DNA from: Morganella morganii_D
GTDB lineage: Bacteria; Pseudomonadota; Gammaproteobacteria; Enterobacterales; Enterobacteriaceae
Direction of reading: 5' to 3'
Assembly (NCBI GenBank): GCA_044772875.1
Contig: CP173058.1
Span: forward strand, 1,178,001 to 1,242,000
Length of the DNA stretch: 64,000 bases
Positions within the stretch are counted from its first letter, which is position 1, and every line of letters starts with the position of its first letter. Positions 26,415 to 33,685 of this stretch are shown piece after piece. The notes below the pieces were generated by a model. It had not been told where the DNA came from. It saw nothing but the letters and a program-made list of their open reading frames with translations, and did not search any database. A program made the translations under genes and the position numbers.

Positions 26415-26852
26415 ATGTATAAAACGATATTAGTTCCTATTGATGTGACAGAAGATGTACTGACGAGTAATGCCCTGAAACACGCGGTTTATCTGGCGAA
26501 AATGTCACAGGCGAAGCTGATGTTGTTTCACTCTGTACCGGATATTTCGAAATTTTCAATAAGCTATAACTATCATTATGAATTACTGAATTCATTTGCT
26601 GAGAAAGCGGTTGCCCGTTCAAAAGAAGAGTTAAAAGCGATCGCAGAAAAAGTGGATTTACCGGCAGAGCAGGTCAGTTATTTTGTGGATTACGGCACGC
26701 CGAGGGATAAAGTGCTGGCAAAAGCAAAAGAGATCCATGCTGATTTAATTGTTGTCGGTTCGCGCCTTCCGGGTATCTCAACTCACCTGCTGGGGTCAAC
26801 TGCCTCCGGGATTGTGGCACATGCGCCGGTTTCCGTGCTGGTTGTCCGCTGA
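26415..26852 (+). CDS. universal stress protein, UspF type (tandem copy)
   Basis: 145-residue paralogue of the preceding gene (MYKTILVPIDVT start, GSRLPGISTHLLGSTASGIV ATP loop, VSVLVVR end against VSVMVVR). Start at the ATG 26415, after GAGGGATGGT; the frame is open ten codons upstream through the promoter. The middle is clearly different from its neighbour (SISYNYHYELLN), so the copies have diverged in the dimer or substrate surface. Confidence 0.92.
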   Translation: MYKTILVPIDVTEDVLTSNALKHAVYLAKMSQAKLMLFHSVPDISKFSISYNYHYELLNSFAEKAVARSKEELKAIAEKVDLPAEQVSYFVDYGTPRDKVLAKAKEIHADLIVVGSRLPGISTHLLGSTASGIVAHAPVSVLVVR

Positions 26853-26869
26853 GTATAATGATAAAAACC

Positions 26870-26895
26870 AAAAGGTCCGCTCTTGCGGACCTTTT
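26870..26895. terminator. bidirectional terminator
   Basis: Stem AAAAGGTCCGC/GCGGACCTTTT with loop TCTT, between the second usp gene and the converging DUF5339 gene. Confidence 0.9.
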
Positions 26896-26911
26896 TTCTG
26901 CAAAAACGGAA

Positions 26912-27205
26912 TTACTGTTTTGCCATCGACGCTTTGAATTCTTTCAGTGCATCCAGACCTTGCTGACACGCCATGTCCTGAGTTTCTTCCGGTACTGATT
27001 TTATCTGGGTTTTTGCAGTTTCCAGCTGCTGCTTCATGGCAGTGATCTGTGCAGTCGCATCAGCATCGCCTTTAGCTTCCTGCTCTGCGAGTTTGACCAT
27101 TTCGTCGATTTCGGTGAAATATTCATCACAGACTTTGCTGGCGTTGGCAGCAAAAGCGGTGACGGAGAACAGGCATCCCAGGGAAATTAGTGTCAGCTTT
27201 TTCAT
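26912..27205 (-). CDS. DUF5339 small periplasmic protein
   Basis: 97 residues: signal peptide (MKKLTLISLGCLFSVTAFA), then a helical, highly acidic domain with two cysteines (KVCDEYF and MACQQG) likely to be bridged. This layout fits the DUF5339 family of Proteus-Morganella type bacteria. Function unknown. Single gene. Confidence 0.75.
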   Translation of the reverse strand: MKKLTLISLGCLFSVTAFAANASKVCDEYFTEIDEMVKLAEQEAKGDADATAQITAMKQQLETAKTQIKSVPEETQDMACQQGLDALKEFKASMAKQ

Positions 27206-27398
27206 TATAGACCTTATGTTGTAGGCAGGAACGGATATGAATAATTAATCAATATGCCCCGAAATATCATGGAATATATATAAGAATAATATGAATATCA
27301 GTGTAATTACTTACTTTTTTAGTAAGAATAATTCATAAGTGTCAGTGAGCAGGAAATGAGCAATTTGTGCTGATGCAATTGAAACGTATTCTTATTTG

Positions 27399-27427
27399 TT
27401 GACAGATTTCTGCCGGAACAATATTGT
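27399..27427 (+). promoter_or_regulatory. Sigma70 promoter of the 27461 gene
   Basis: Consensus TTGACA at 27399-27404, 17-base spacer, TATTGT at 27422-27427, ending 33 bases before the ATG. Confidence 0.65.
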
Positions 27428-27460
27428 ACCAATGAATACAAAAAAGATTACGGAGTTATT

Positions 27461-27871
27461 ATGTCAGCAGCTAATTTTGTTCATATGGATACCGGTGCAT
27501 TCCCGGTGGTGATTATGCAGTCATTCCCGGAAAATATGGCGCAAACAGAACAGTGGGTTAAAGAGCTGGATGTATTGCTGGATAAGCAGACTGCATTCGC
27601 ATTAATCTATCCGCCGAAAGACGGGCCGGAAAAAACGGATACACAGGAAGATATGGATGCGCGCAAGTATGTCCGCCACTGGCTGAAAACCGGAAAAGAA
27701 AAAATGGCGGCATATTGCAGTGCGATGATCCTGACCGTTAATCAGGAAACCGGTGATAAAGCGCAGCTGGAAAAATTTGCACCGATGGCCGGTGCGGTCT
27801 ATGGTGTACCGGTATTTGTTGCTGATGATATGGCAGCAGCGCGGGCAAAGGCGGCAGAAGTTACCGCCTGA
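27461..27871 (+). CDS. hypothetical protein, possibly STAS/SpoIIAA-like
   Basis: 136-residue soluble protein, no signal peptide or membrane segment. A central conserved-looking block DARKYVRHWLKTGKEKMAAYC and a C-terminal AVYGVPVFVADDMAAARAKAAE recall the ending of SpoIIAA-like (STAS) proteins, but this is only a pattern impression. AACGGAGT... leads to the ATG (GGAG, seven bases). Strong upstream promoter, so likely well expressed. I cannot name a function. Confidence 0.7.
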   Translation: MSAANFVHMDTGAFPVVIMQSFPENMAQTEQWVKELDVLLDKQTAFALIYPPKDGPEKTDTQEDMDARKYVRHWLKTGKEKMAAYCSAMILTVNQETGDKAQLEKFAPMAGAVYGVPVFVADDMAAARAKAAEVTA

Positions 27872-27897
27872 AGGCTGATGTTAATAGTCACCTCTGT

Positions 27898-28536
27898 TCA
27901 TTGGCGGGTTAACCGGTGGCGGAGGTAACAGGCTGTTATATCCACAGATAACGGCAACTGTTTTTCGATAAATTCCGCTGTGGGCTTCTTGTGATGATGA
28001 CTGAAAACCGGCAGATAAAGGTCGGCTTTCAGCATTTCCAGAAAACGGGCGGCAACGGCCAGTAACGTTTCCTCAGAAGCGGTGATACCGGGCAGTGCTT
28101 TCAGCCCGGCTGCCAGTTGCTGTGCGGCGCGCAGCGGGCCGGCCCGGTAAAATTGCTCACTGATTTGCGGGAACCGCTGTGATTCTGCCAGAATCAGCTG
28201 ATATAAGCTGGGTGACTGCGGGTGAACAATACTGTACAGGTAACGTCTTCCGCTGTTGTATAACAGTGTTTCCGCATCGGTGGCGGCTTCCGGTTTTTCC
28301 TCTTCATTATCCTCAAAAATTCCGCCGATAAGATGATCTATGACGGACAGAAACAGTGCTTCTTTCCCGCCGAAAGAGGTATACAGTGTGGAACGTGACC
28401 CGCCGGACTGTTCAATAATCATATCCAGAGTCGTGCCTTCGTAACCATGAAGGATAAAAACATCCGCAGCGGCGGTAAGAATGGCATGACGGCGGCGCTG
28501 CCCTTTCGGGGTTAATGGTGACGGGGTTGATGACAT
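27898..28536 (-). CDS. TetR-family transcriptional regulator
   Basis: About 212 residues from the ATG at 28536 (MSSTPSPLTPKGQRRR); the frame is open upstream to 28641 and the true start is uncertain. The HTH is RRHAILTAAADVFILHGYEGTTLDMII...SRSTLYTSFGGKEALF, followed by a ligand-binding C-terminal domain of the AcrR/TetR_C type. Divergent from yjjP-yjjB, which it probably controls. A TTGATCAA palindrome at 28662-28669 lies in the shared upstream region, too short to call an operator. Confidence 0.88.
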   Translation of the reverse strand: MSSTPSPLTPKGQRRRHAILTAAADVFILHGYEGTTLDMIIEQSGGSRSTLYTSFGGKEALFLSVIDHLIGGIFEDNEEEKPEAATDAETLLYNSGRRYLYSIVHPQSPSLYQLILAESQRFPQISEQFYRAGPLRAAQQLAAGLKALPGITASEETLLAVAARFLEMLKADLYLPVFSHHHKKPTAEFIEKQLPLSVDITACYLRHRLTRQ

Positions 28537-28741
28537 AACAGATACAGGCTCCGGTGACAGTGATAAGCTCTGATTTAACCACGCCGCGCCGGATTGCTCA
28601 ATAGTCCGTTTTCCTGCCATACTGCAATTACGGCATAGCAAGACGATTTATTATCAAACTATTGATCAAACCCAGTGAGTTGTTAATACAAAGAATTAAA
28701 ATAGCGGGAAAGTCGGACCATCAACGGTTAACGGTAAAACT

Positions 28742-29530
28742 ATGGGACAGGGGAAAGAGATTACACTGGATATGCAGCGGACTATCACCCGCCTGTGTAT
28801 CGAGTGCGGGCTGCTGCTGTTGCAGCACGGTGCGGAAAGTATGCTGGTGGAGGAGCTGGCAGGGCGGACAGGAAAAGCACTCGGGGCTGATCAGGTGGAT
28901 TGTGCCATCTCGGCGAATGCCATTGTGCTCACCACGATTATTGACGGGCACTGTCTGACATCCACCCGTAAGGTGGTGGATCGCGGTATCAATATGCATA
29001 TCGTGACAGAAGTGCAGCATGTGGTGATCCTCGCGGAGCACGGGCATCTTGACTGCAAAGGAGTACAGAAGAAATTTGCCCATATGAAGCCGCTGCGCTA
29101 TCCGCGCTGGGTAATGGTGCTGATGGTGGCGCTGTCCTGTGCCTGTTTCTGTAAACTGAATAACGGCGGATGGGACGGGGCGGTGGTTACCTTTGCTGCC
29201 AGCGGTTGCGCCATGTATGTCCGGCAGGTACTGACGGCACGGCATATGAACCCGCTGATTAACTTCTGTTTTACCGCTTTTGTTGCCACGATGGTGGCGG
29301 GAATGATGCTGAAAATTCCGCTGTTTTCCGCAACGTCCGGTATTGCCATGGCCGCGAGTGTTCTTCTGCTGGTGCCGGGTTTTCCGCTGATCAACGCGGT
29401 TGCGGATATGTTCAAAGGACATGTTAACACCGGCCTTGCCCGCTGGGCGATGGCGAGCCTGCTCACGCTGGCAACCTGTATCGGTATCTTTACCGCAATT
29501 ACACTCGGCAGCCTGAGGGACTGGATATGA
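28742..29530 (+). CDS. yjjP: YjjP, threonine/serine exporter family (large part)
   Basis: 262-residue membrane protein with the ThrE N-terminal domain (DUF1212): CIECGLLLLQHGAESMLVEE, LTTIIDG and five hydrophobic helices in the second half, ending near PLINAVADMFKGHVNTGLAR. With YjjB it forms one split ThrE-type exporter; in E. coli YjjPB exports succinate. Its ATGA overlaps yjjB. Confidence 0.92.
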   Translation: MGQGKEITLDMQRTITRLCIECGLLLLQHGAESMLVEELAGRTGKALGADQVDCAISANAIVLTTIIDGHCLTSTRKVVDRGINMHIVTEVQHVVILAEHGHLDCKGVQKKFAHMKPLRYPRWVMVLMVALSCACFCKLNNGGWDGAVVTFAASGCAMYVRQVLTARHMNPLINFCFTAFVATMVAGMMLKIPLFSATSGIAMAASVLLLVPGFPLINAVADMFKGHVNTGLARWAMASLLTLATCIGIFTAITLGSLRDWI

Positions 29531-30003
29531 TGACCGTATTATCCTTTCCGGCAGCACTGGCACAGGACATGCTGCTGGCGGCGGTTCCGGCGGCCGGGTT
29601 TGCGATGGTATTCAATGTGCCGAAACGGGCACTGAAATACTGCGCGCTGCTGGGCGCGATAGGTCACGGCAGCCGGTTTATGCTGATTGCTGCCGGTTTT
29701 GATATCGTTGCCGCCACATTTTGGGCATCGGTTCTGGTGGGGATCATCGGTATTCAGTGGTCCCGCTGGTGGCTGGCGCACCCGAAAGTCTTTACGGTGG
29801 CGGCTATTATTCCGATGTTTCCGGGAATTAATGCTTATATGGCGATGCTGGCGGTGATCAAATTGTCACAGTCCGGTTTTACCCCGGAACTGCTGGAGAT
29901 GCTGGTGAGCAATTTCCTGCGGGCAGCCTTTGTGGTCGGAGCTCTGTCTATCGGGTTATCTGTACCCGGTTTATGGTTGTACCGCAAGCGTCCGCGTGTT
30001 TAA
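29527..30003 (+). CDS. yjjB: YjjB, exporter partner subunit
   Basis: 158-residue four-helix membrane protein (ThrE_2/DUF3815 type): FNVPKRALKYCALLGAIGHGSR and IIPMFPGINAYMAML are family signatures. Translationally coupled to yjjP. Its last codons overlap the end of a small minus-strand gene by four bases. Confidence 0.92.
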   Translation: MMTVLSFPAALAQDMLLAAVPAAGFAMVFNVPKRALKYCALLGAIGHGSRFMLIAAGFDIVAATFWASVLVGIIGIQWSRWWLAHPKVFTVAAIIPMFPGINAYMAMLAVIKLSQSGFTPELLEMLVSNFLRAAFVVGALSIGLSVPGLWLYRKRPRV

Positions 30004-30173
30004 CTGATGCGGGTCAGATTCAGGATAATGTCCATCACCGGTTTATCGGTTACATGAATCTGAATCTGTACCCGGCCCGGACTTTCCTGCACACGGACAT
30101 CCACTTCGTTATCATCATAGGCACAGGCCGTACCGACTATTTCATCTATCATTTCATCAACCAACGGATGCAT
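30000..30173 (-). CDS. 57-residue small acidic protein, unknown
   Basis: Frame starting MHPLVDEMIDEIVGTACAYD and ending ILNLTRIS. GGAG stands seven bases before the ATG. The sequence alternates in a way expected for a small alpha/beta protein, with a strongly amphipathic beta region RVQIQIHVTDKPVMDII, so it reads like a real protein and not chance. It converges on yjjB and overlaps its stop by three bases. No family recognised. Confidence 0.65.
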   Translation of the reverse strand: MHPLVDEMIDEIVGTACAYDDNEVDVRVQESPGRVQIQIHVTDKPVMDIILNLTRIS

Positions 30174-30351
30174 GATTATTCTCCGGAATTATTATTGATG
30201 GCAGCAGAGTATAAAGTTTTTAATTAAAACTATTCTGTAAAAAAACGCCCTAAAAATGTCTAATCCGGCAGATTGACTGATTCATAATAAATCGGAGGCG
30301 ATAATTCCCGGCCGGCATGGCATAATCGCTGCCCCGGTATTCTGTTGGTTT

Positions 30352-31350
30352 ATGATTTATATGCGCATTTTTCAATCAGTTCGTGTTTCATTATTTTTAT
30401 TTTGTGTTATTACGTCTGTGGCATTTGCTGCTGCGCCGGAACGGTTTGACGAAGCAAAAATAGTTGCCCGTGAGAAGGTCTATTACGATCAGAACCGTAA
30501 TCCGCAGGGAGAAGGTACGCTTTATTGCGGCTGTCAGTGGGACTGGGCCGGAAAATCCGGCGGCAGGGCAGACCTCAGCAGCTGCGGATATCGTGTGCGG
30601 GCTCAGGTGACCCGGGCTGAACGGATCGAGTGGGAGCATATTGTCCCGGCCTGGGTTTTCGGGCATCAGCGTCAGTGCTGGCAGAATGGCGGGCGCAAAA
30701 ATTGTGTCAGTGAGGATCCGGTATTCCGTGCGATGGAGGCTGACCTTCATAATCTTGCGCCGTCCGTCGGTGAAGTCAACGGTGACCGCAGTAATTTCCG
30801 GTACGGGATTGCACGCGGAGCCGGTTCACAGAGTTACGGGCAGTGCACCAGCCGGGTGGATTTTAAACAGCGGGTTTTTGAGCCGCGGGATGAAGTCAAA
30901 GGTGAGGTGGCACGGGTCTGGTTTTATATGCATGACCGTTACGACCTGGCAATGTCAGAGCAGCAGCAGAAATTACTGATGGCCTGGGACAGCGAATTTC
31001 CGCCGTCTGCCGCTGAACGGGAACGGGATCGCCGTATCCGGGCAGTAACCGGGCAGTCAAACCCGTTTGTGACCGGTGAACGCCGCTGGGAACCGGGTCA
31101 TATCAACAGTGCTGACGGTATTTTTACCCGTCTGCCGTCCGCACCTGTGGCACCGGCAAAGGTACCGCTGAAAGCTGAAAAAAAAGCTGAAGATCAGCAT
31201 ATCCGCGGTAACCGTAACAGTAAGATTTACCATTTTCCGGATTGCCCCGGCTATAAGCGGATAAGCAGCAAAAATATTGAAGCGTTTCCGGATGCGGCCT
31301 CCGCACAGGCAGCGGGCTACAGCATGGCGAAGAACTGCAAAGTGCGCTGA
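30352..31350 (+). CDS. endA: endonuclease I with C-terminal Ada-like metal-binding domain
   Basis: 332 residues; E. coli EndA has 235. Signal peptide to VAFA, then the endonuclease I domain (beta-beta-alpha metal nuclease) with the catalytic RIEWEHIVPA, LHNLAPSVGEVNGDRSN and several disulfide cysteines. After residue about 265 there is an Ala/Lys linker and a domain IRGNRNSKIYHFPDCPGY...NCK, resembling the Ada-type metal-binding module seen at the ends of other exported nucleases. It degrades double-stranded DNA in the periplasm or outside. Start could be the ATG three codons in. Confidence 0.9.
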   Translation: MIYMRIFQSVRVSLFLFCVITSVAFAAAPERFDEAKIVAREKVYYDQNRNPQGEGTLYCGCQWDWAGKSGGRADLSSCGYRVRAQVTRAERIEWEHIVPAWVFGHQRQCWQNGGRKNCVSEDPVFRAMEADLHNLAPSVGEVNGDRSNFRYGIARGAGSQSYGQCTSRVDFKQRVFEPRDEVKGEVARVWFYMHDRYDLAMSEQQQKLLMAWDSEFPPSAAERERDRRIRAVTGQSNPFVTGERRWEPGHINSADGIFTRLPSAPVAPAKVPLKAEKKAEDQHIRGNRNSKIYHFPDCPGYKRISSKNIEAFPDAASAQAAGYSMAKNCKVR

Positions 31351-31421
31351 TATGCGGCGGATAACAGAAATGTAGTAAAAATGTTAAATATCCGCAGATT
31401 TTAATTGCTGAAAAGAAAAGA

Positions 31422-31439
31422 TTGTCATTATACTGTCAC
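31422..31439 (+). promoter_or_regulatory. Pho box upstream of phoH
   Basis: TTGTCAT, four bases, CTGTCAC: two seven-base half sites in the PhoB consensus arrangement. It lies 47 bases before the leader ORF start and replaces a -35 element, the normal layout for PhoB-activated promoters. Confidence 0.8.
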
Positions 31440-31485
31440 AAAGTCAGTTTAGTGTTCGCTTTAGTTTGTCATCTGAGGATAACGA

Positions 31486-31656
31486 ATGCGACATACAGAC
31501 GAACGACAGTACCGGCCGGTGATAAATACCCTGAGCAGCAGGGTGGATTTATCACCGGCTTTTTTTTATCTGAATGTTCACTCATGGCTTGAAGGGAGCC
31601 GCCGGTTGCCAACTCACTGTTTCAGTTATTCCGTCATCAGAAATCAACAGGATTAA
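31486..31656 (+). CDS. phoH leader ORF, 56 residues
   Basis: Starts MRHTDERQYRPVINTLSSR, with GAGGA six bases before the ATG, and ends QQD four bases before the phoH ATG. The phoH ribosome site AGGA is inside its last codons, so translation should be coupled. A complete intrinsic terminator lies within its codons 10-28. I do not recognise the peptide; its value may be in being translated and not in its sequence. Confidence 0.5.
   Translation: MRHTDERQYRPVINTLSSRVDLSPAFFYLNVHSWLEGSRRLPTHCFSYSVIRNQQD
31515..31567 (+). terminator. intrinsic terminator inside the phoH leader
   Basis: Perfect 13-bp stem GCCGGTGATAAAT/ATTTATCACCGGC, topped by a second 6-bp stem ACCCTG/CAGGGT with a five-base loop, then eight T. 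It lies 94 bases before the phoH start, on the path of the Pho-box transcript. Confidence 0.85.
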
Positions 31657-31660
31657 GATT

Positions 31661-32446
31661 ATGGGCAGACAAAAAGCGGTAGTCAGAGCACGCAAAGAGG
31701 CAAAACGAATGAGCCGGAAAGAGTCGCGCAGGGCACGTTTTAATGATGATAATGTGGCGGTATTTATCCCGGCAGGCGGGGTGGAAGCCATCGGTATGGC
31801 GCGGGAAAAACGTGACAATAGTGCTGTTTTACCGCGAAATGATGCGCAGGATAAATACATCAGGGCGATAGCCCGTAAACAACTGATTATTGCCAACGGC
31901 GAGGCAGGGTGCGGCAAAACCTTTATCAGTACCGCGCTGGCGGCAGATGCACTGATCAATAAGGAAATTGAGCGGATTATCGTTACCCGTCCGGTGTTAC
32001 AGGCGGAAGAAGATTTGGGTTTTCTGCCCGGGGATATAAGCGAAAAGTTCGCGCCGTATTTCCGGCCGGTATATGACGTTCTGGTGAAACGGATGGGCGC
32101 CTCATTTTTACAATATTGTCTGCGTCCTGAGATAGGTAAAGTGGAAATTGCGCCGTTTGCCTATATGCGCGGACGTACCTTTGAGAATGCTGTGGTGATC
32201 CTTGATGAGGCACAGAACGTGACTGTCACACAAATGAAAATGTTTCTGACCAGGATGGGGGAGAATGTGACAGTGATTGTCAACGGAGATGTCAGCCAGT
32301 GTGATTTGCCGGGCAATATTCCGTCCGGGCTGGCAGATGCCCTGCGCCGTTTCCTGGATGATGAAATGGTATCAGTGGTGTCCTTCACACAGGATGACTG
32401 TGTGCGTTCATCACTTTGTCTGCGGGCATTACAGGCGTATAACTGA
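31661..32446 (+). CDS. phoH: PhoH, PhoB-regulated ATP-binding protein
   Basis: 261-residue P-loop protein of unknown cellular role, related to the helicase-like PhoH family. Basic N-terminus MGRQKAVVRARKEAKRMSRK, Walker A GEAGCGKTFIS, then FLPGDISEKFAPYFRP, Walker B VVILDEAQN and NGDVSQCDLP. The start at 31661 matches E. coli PhoH; the open frame upstream belongs to the leader. Transcription from the Pho box is expected under phosphate limitation, subject to the leader terminator. Confidence 0.95.
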   Translation: MGRQKAVVRARKEAKRMSRKESRRARFNDDNVAVFIPAGGVEAIGMAREKRDNSAVLPRNDAQDKYIRAIARKQLIIANGEAGCGKTFISTALAADALINKEIERIIVTRPVLQAEEDLGFLPGDISEKFAPYFRPVYDVLVKRMGASFLQYCLRPEIGKVEIAPFAYMRGRTFENAVVILDEAQNVTVTQMKMFLTRMGENVTVIVNGDVSQCDLPGNIPSGLADALRRFLDDEMVSVVSFTQDDCVRSSLCLRALQAYN

Positions 32447-32450
32447 TTTC

Positions 32451-32478
32451 ACAGGCTGCGGCATGCCGCAGCCTGTTT
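32451..32478 (+). terminator. terminator after phoH
   Basis: Long GC-rich palindrome ACAGGCTGCGGC/GCCGCAGCCTGT right after the stop, followed by TTTAT. Confidence 0.7.
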
Positions 32479-32482
32479 ATCA

Positions 32483-33307
32483 TCAGTCGTCAGCATCCAT
32501 CACATCATGACGCTGGCGGTGATAACCTTCCTCGTCGTAGCCGAACCGCCAGTACGGGATCGCATACATCTGACTGTGTTCCCCTTTCAGTTCACGGCGC
32601 ACATAGCGGCGTAAATCTCTGACCATAGCGTCCTCTCCGGCAATCCAGAAAGTACACTCTGTCACATCGGCTACCGGCCAGCTTTTAAACAGCGCGGTGA
32701 TCTCCGCGGTTTTTTCTGTTCCGCCGGTGATCCAGTGAAGGGTGATACCTGCCGGTTTGTTCAGCACCTGCTGATCGTCAGCGTGATCGATACGGATAAC
32801 CACATTTCCCTGTGCTTCAGCGGGCATTTTTTCCAGAAGCGCTGCAACGGCAGGCAGCGCGGTTAAGTCAGCGGCCATATAGTAGTATTTTGCCACCGGC
32901 AGCAACGGATCAGGCCCGCCGGGATTGGTAATACCGATATAATCACCCTGTTTGGCATTTCTGGCGAAATCAACGGCCGGACCGGCATCATCATGCATGG
33001 CAAATTCAATATCGATTTCTTTCCGTTCAGGGCGGACAGCACGCACAGTATAGGTGCGGGCAACCGGACGCGGTTTATCTTCCGGCCAGACCGGACCTTT
33101 ATCGGACAGAACCGGCAGAGCGGGCGGATTCGGCGTATCTTTGGCAATAAACAGTTTCAGGTGACCGCCTTCGCAATCCGCCGGATAAGTGTCCAGCGAA
33201 TCCGCCGTAAAGGTAATACGGCGCAGATTAGGGGTAACGTCGGTAAACGATTTCACCTGAATCAGACGCGGCGGTGCAGGGCGGTAGATATTTTTTTCCC
33301 GGCTCAT
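32483..33307 (-). CDS. siderophore-interacting protein (ferric-chelate reductase, ViuB/YqjH type)
   Basis: 274-residue flavoprotein of the SIP family that reduces ferric siderophores in the cytoplasm with NAD(P)H. FAD-binding signature ARTYTVRAVRPE and GDYIGITNPGGPD; C-terminal SIP domain with YYMAADLTALPA and FWIAGEDAMVRDLRRYVRRE. The tail YWRFGYDEEGYH is typical. A 17-of-19 Fur box lies 69 bases upstream of the ATG, so it should be iron-repressed. Confidence 0.93.
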   Translation of the reverse strand: MSREKNIYRPAPPRLIQVKSFTDVTPNLRRITFTADSLDTYPADCEGGHLKLFIAKDTPNPPALPVLSDKGPVWPEDKPRPVARTYTVRAVRPERKEIDIEFAMHDDAGPAVDFARNAKQGDYIGITNPGGPDPLLPVAKYYYMAADLTALPAVAALLEKMPAEAQGNVVIRIDHADDQQVLNKPAGITLHWITGGTEKTAEITALFKSWPVADVTECTFWIAGEDAMVRDLRRYVRRELKGEHSQMYAIPYWRFGYDEEGYHRQRHDVMDADD

Positions 33308-33375
33308 GCGTAATTCTCCGTTTTATTGTTGTTAGTTTCGTTATATCTATTTTGCGGAGTGTATCAGGAATTTAG

Positions 33376-33394
33376 GGTAATGCTAATCATTATC
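33376..33394. promoter_or_regulatory. Fur box of the siderophore-interacting protein gene
   Basis: GGTAATGCTAATCATTATC matches the Fur consensus at 17 of 19 positions, 69 bases upstream of the ATG. Confidence 0.85.
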
Positions 33395-33407
33395 AATAAA
33401 ATTATTT

Positions 33408-33439
33408 AAAAAAGCACACCGCATGGGGGTGTGGTGTGC
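33408..33439 (-). terminator. terminator of the cioAB operon
   Basis: Stem GCACACC/GGTGTGC followed on the minus strand by six T, 67 bases after the DUF2474 stop. Confidence 0.7.
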
Positions 33440-33505
33440 CGGGCAATGCAACTGCTGCGCAGTGCATGAAGTACTGATGAGGTACTTACTGATGAGACAT
33501 GACGA

Positions 33506-33685
33506 CTATTTTACTTTCATTCCCGCTGCCGTCATTAATAAGCGGAAAAGCGATGAGACTGCAAACAGTGCCAGAACACTGCCTGCCCAGATAGCGACCA
33601 TCCAGGCGGCCTTCTTCCACCAGGGGGCCGGTGCGGCAGGCTCAGTGGTAGCCCTGGTCATGGGTGATTTTTCCTCTGAAGACAT
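33506..33685 (-). CDS. DUF2474 small subunit of the bd-type oxidase
   Basis: 59 residues from the ATG at 33685 (MSSEEKSPMTRATTE), supported by GGAG five bases upstream; an internal ATG at 33661 is an alternative. One membrane helix (AWMVAIWAGSVLALFAVSSLF) after PWWKK, the DUF2474 pattern. Such proteins follow cioAB in other bacteria and probably play the stabilising role that CydX has in E. coli. The start lies inside the end of cioB. Confidence 0.82.
   Translation of the reverse strand: MSSEEKSPMTRATTEPAAPAPWWKKAAWMVAIWAGSVLALFAVSSLFRLLMTAAGMKVK

Noticed and set aside
28662..28669. TTGATCAA palindrome between tetR and yjjP
   Set aside because: Eight bases only; too short to call a TetR operator without comparison.
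28721..29563. 280-codon open frame on the minus strand opposite yjjP
   Set aside because: It is a shadow of yjjP: the sequence is Gln/His/Arg-rich with no recognisable domain, while the plus frame has clear ThrE motifs.
33460..33500. Short direct repeat of TACTGATGAG after the cioAB operon
   Set aside because: Two copies of ten bases only, in a terminator region; likely chance.
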